A stretch of 6,360 nt of DNA. Source: Natronohydrobacter sp. Lineage in GTDB: Bacteria; Pseudomonadota; Alphaproteobacteria; Rhodobacterales; Rhodobacteraceae. The notes under the pieces are model-generated. The model ran no database searches. It had not been told where the DNA came from and saw only the letters and a program-made list of their open reading frames with translations. Location of the stretch: positions 1 to 6,360 of the forward strand of contig SKSL01000139.1 of NCBI GenBank assembly GCA_007123015.1, in the 5' to 3' direction. Position numbers and translations under genes: made by a program. This document shows positions 5,419 to 6,360 of this stretch, piece after piece; within the stretch, counting starts at the first letter, position 1; each line of letters opens with the position of its first letter.

Positions 5419-6261
5419 TTACACATCACTGCGCAGCCAGCTGAAGCGTTTGATCGCCAGCAGACACAGAGAATCGAGCGCATAGCCAATGACACCGATG
5501 ACAAGCACCGTTGCCCCCAGCCGTGCGTAATCGAGAGAGTCGCGCGCATCGTTGATGGCAAAGCCAAGCCCTGACGACACGCCCAAATATTCTGCCGGAA
5601 CCAGCACCACCCAGGCGATGCCAAGGGCAAGCCGGATCCCGGTCAGGATATCCTGCGCGATGGCGGGCAGGATGACATAGATCAGCTGATGCAGCGGGTT
5701 TGCGCCAAGATTGCGCGAGACTTTCAGCCAGGCCGGATCAATTCGCTTCACCCCGGCCGCAGTGGCAAACATGATGGGCCAGACAGCAGCGACAAAAATC
5801 AGGAAGATGATCGCGCCATCCCATGTCGCAAAGGCCATCACGGCGATCGGCATCCAGCTTAGCGGCGAGATCATGCGCAGAAGCTGGAACGGCGCGTTGG
5901 ACAGATCGCGCAGCCACGCAAGCCGCCCGATCAGAATGCCCATGGGCACCCCGACTGCGATGGCAAGGCCCAGACCCCAGCCGACACGGTAGAGGCTCGG
6001 GGCCGACATGGCCCAGACTTCACCGCGATGCAGCATGACCCAAAGCCGCTCGAAGGTCGGGACCGGCGCAAGCTGCGCAAAGGCGCGCATGCCGGGACTC
6101 TGGGCGATATACCACCCCCCGAGGGCCCAGAGCGTGCCAAGCACGCCCAAGCCCAAGGCCGCCATGGCGAAGCTGCGCATCCATGCTTTCACACTGGCCA
6201 GACGCGCGTCTTGATCCTGTGCAGAAGAGGGACTTGACGGGGAATAGGCAGCATCGGTCAC
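5419..6261 (-). CDS. ABC transporter permease, NitT/TauT (nitrate/cyanate/taurine-like) family
   Basis: This 280-residue inner-membrane permease belongs to a binding-protein-dependent importer. After a hydrophilic N-terminus (1-28) there are about six membrane segments, near 30-53, 92-112, 128-148, 149-171, 207-228 and 246-270. The cytoplasmic EAA loop that docks the ATPase is at about 182-199 (SRNLGANPLHQLIYVILP). The core MISPLSWMPIAVMAF with AVWPIMFATAAGV resembles NrtB/CynB-type permeases (SPLAWLPI and IWPIIxNT in cyanobacterial NrtB) more than typical TauC or SsuC, which fits nitrate, cyanate or a similar small anion, though substrate cannot be fixed from a permease. The start is GTG at 6261, overlapping the upstream stop as GTGA, with a GAGG about 10 bases upstream; this implies translational coupling. 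The ATPase and substrate-binding protein must lie upstream, beyond the window. With cyanase in the same series, cyanate or a cyanate precursor is a reasonable guess. Confidence 0.88.
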   Translation of the reverse strand: MTDAAYSPSSPSSAQDQDARLASVKAWMRSFAMAALGLGVLGTLWALGGWYIAQSPGMRAFAQLAPVPTFERLWVMLHRGEVWAMSAPSLYRVGWGLGLAIAVGVPMGILIGRLAWLRDLSNAPFQLLRMISPLSWMPIAVMAFATWDGAIIFLIFVAAVWPIMFATAAGVKRIDPAWLKVSRNLGANPLHQLIYVILPAIAQDILTGIRLALGIAWVVLVPAEYLGVSSGLGFAINDARDSLDYARLGATVLVIGVIGYALDSLCLLAIKRFSWLRSDV

Positions 6262-6360
6262 AGCGACAGCACCTCTTCGCGGTTGAAGGGATCGCCGGGG
6301 TTCACGGAGGGATCATTCAGCCATTCCGGGAATTGCTCGACAGCATTGCGGACGAAGCGA
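6258..6360 (-). CDS. Unidentified protein, last 33 codons (probable ABC transporter component)
   Basis: An open frame enters from the right edge and ends with RFVRNAVEQFPEWLN, DPSVNPGDPFNR and EEVLSL before a TGA at 6258-6260. Its stop overlaps the permease GTG start by the pattern GTGA, the usual sign of two genes in one operon whose translation is coupled. The remnant is too short to assign to a family with confidence. Because the adjacent permease needs both an ATPase and a substrate-binding protein, and neither lies downstream, this is most likely one of them, but that rests on context alone. Confidence 0.6.
   Translation of the reverse strand, partial: RFVRNAVEQFPEWLNDPSVNPGDPFNREEVLSL

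Noticed and set aside
1..6360. CRISPR arrays, tRNA or rRNA genes, insertion sequences, toxin-antitoxin or phage genes
   Set aside because: No spaced direct repeats, tRNA-like cloverleaf, transposase or phage protein was found on either strand; coding density is high and ordinary.

Overview
The window reads as chromosomal DNA of a GC-rich alphaproteobacterium. The protein sequences and codon use suggest Rhodobacterales (Roseobacter/Rhodobacter relatives), but this is judged from sequence style, not from a search. It has two parts facing each other.

Left part (2-859, plus strand): the C-terminal part of a family GH42 beta-galactosidase whose start lies outside the window. It converges on the next gene across a 30-base gap holding a compact GC-rich hairpin, a likely shared terminator.

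Right part (890-6360, minus strand): seven genes in one direction. In transcription order they are: the last 33 codons of an unidentified protein (probably another ABC transporter component); a NitT/TauT-type ABC permease whose core resembles the nitrate/cyanate branch, with its GTG start overlapping the upstream stop codon; an atypical OsmC-like protein; an acyl-CoA-dehydrogenase-fold flavoprotein with His where the catalytic Glu should be; a two-domain rhodanese-type sulfurtransferase; cyanase (CynS); and an FAD/NAD(P)H ferredoxin-reductase-type oxidoreductase. Gaps are 26-99 bases, so this looks like one operon, possibly subdivided by hairpins: a terminator-like one after the OsmC gene, one on the stop codon of the flavoprotein gene, and a perfect 13-bp inverted repeat after cynS.

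Taken together, the genes suggest uptake of a small nitrogen/sulfur compound, redox attack on it, sulfur handling by the rhodanese, and conversion of the cyanate formed to ammonia and CO2 by cyanase. Cyanase is the only member whose reaction can be called with near certainty. The substrate, and the roles of the OsmC-like protein, the flavoprotein and the reductase, are inference. This combination is the most interesting item in the window: it may be a pathway that releases cyanate from an organic N-C-S compound, or a cyanide/thiocyanate/cyanate detoxification and nitrogen-scavenging module.

No tRNA, rRNA, insertion sequence, CRISPR array or integration site was seen, and no gene-free stretch exceeds about 100 bases.
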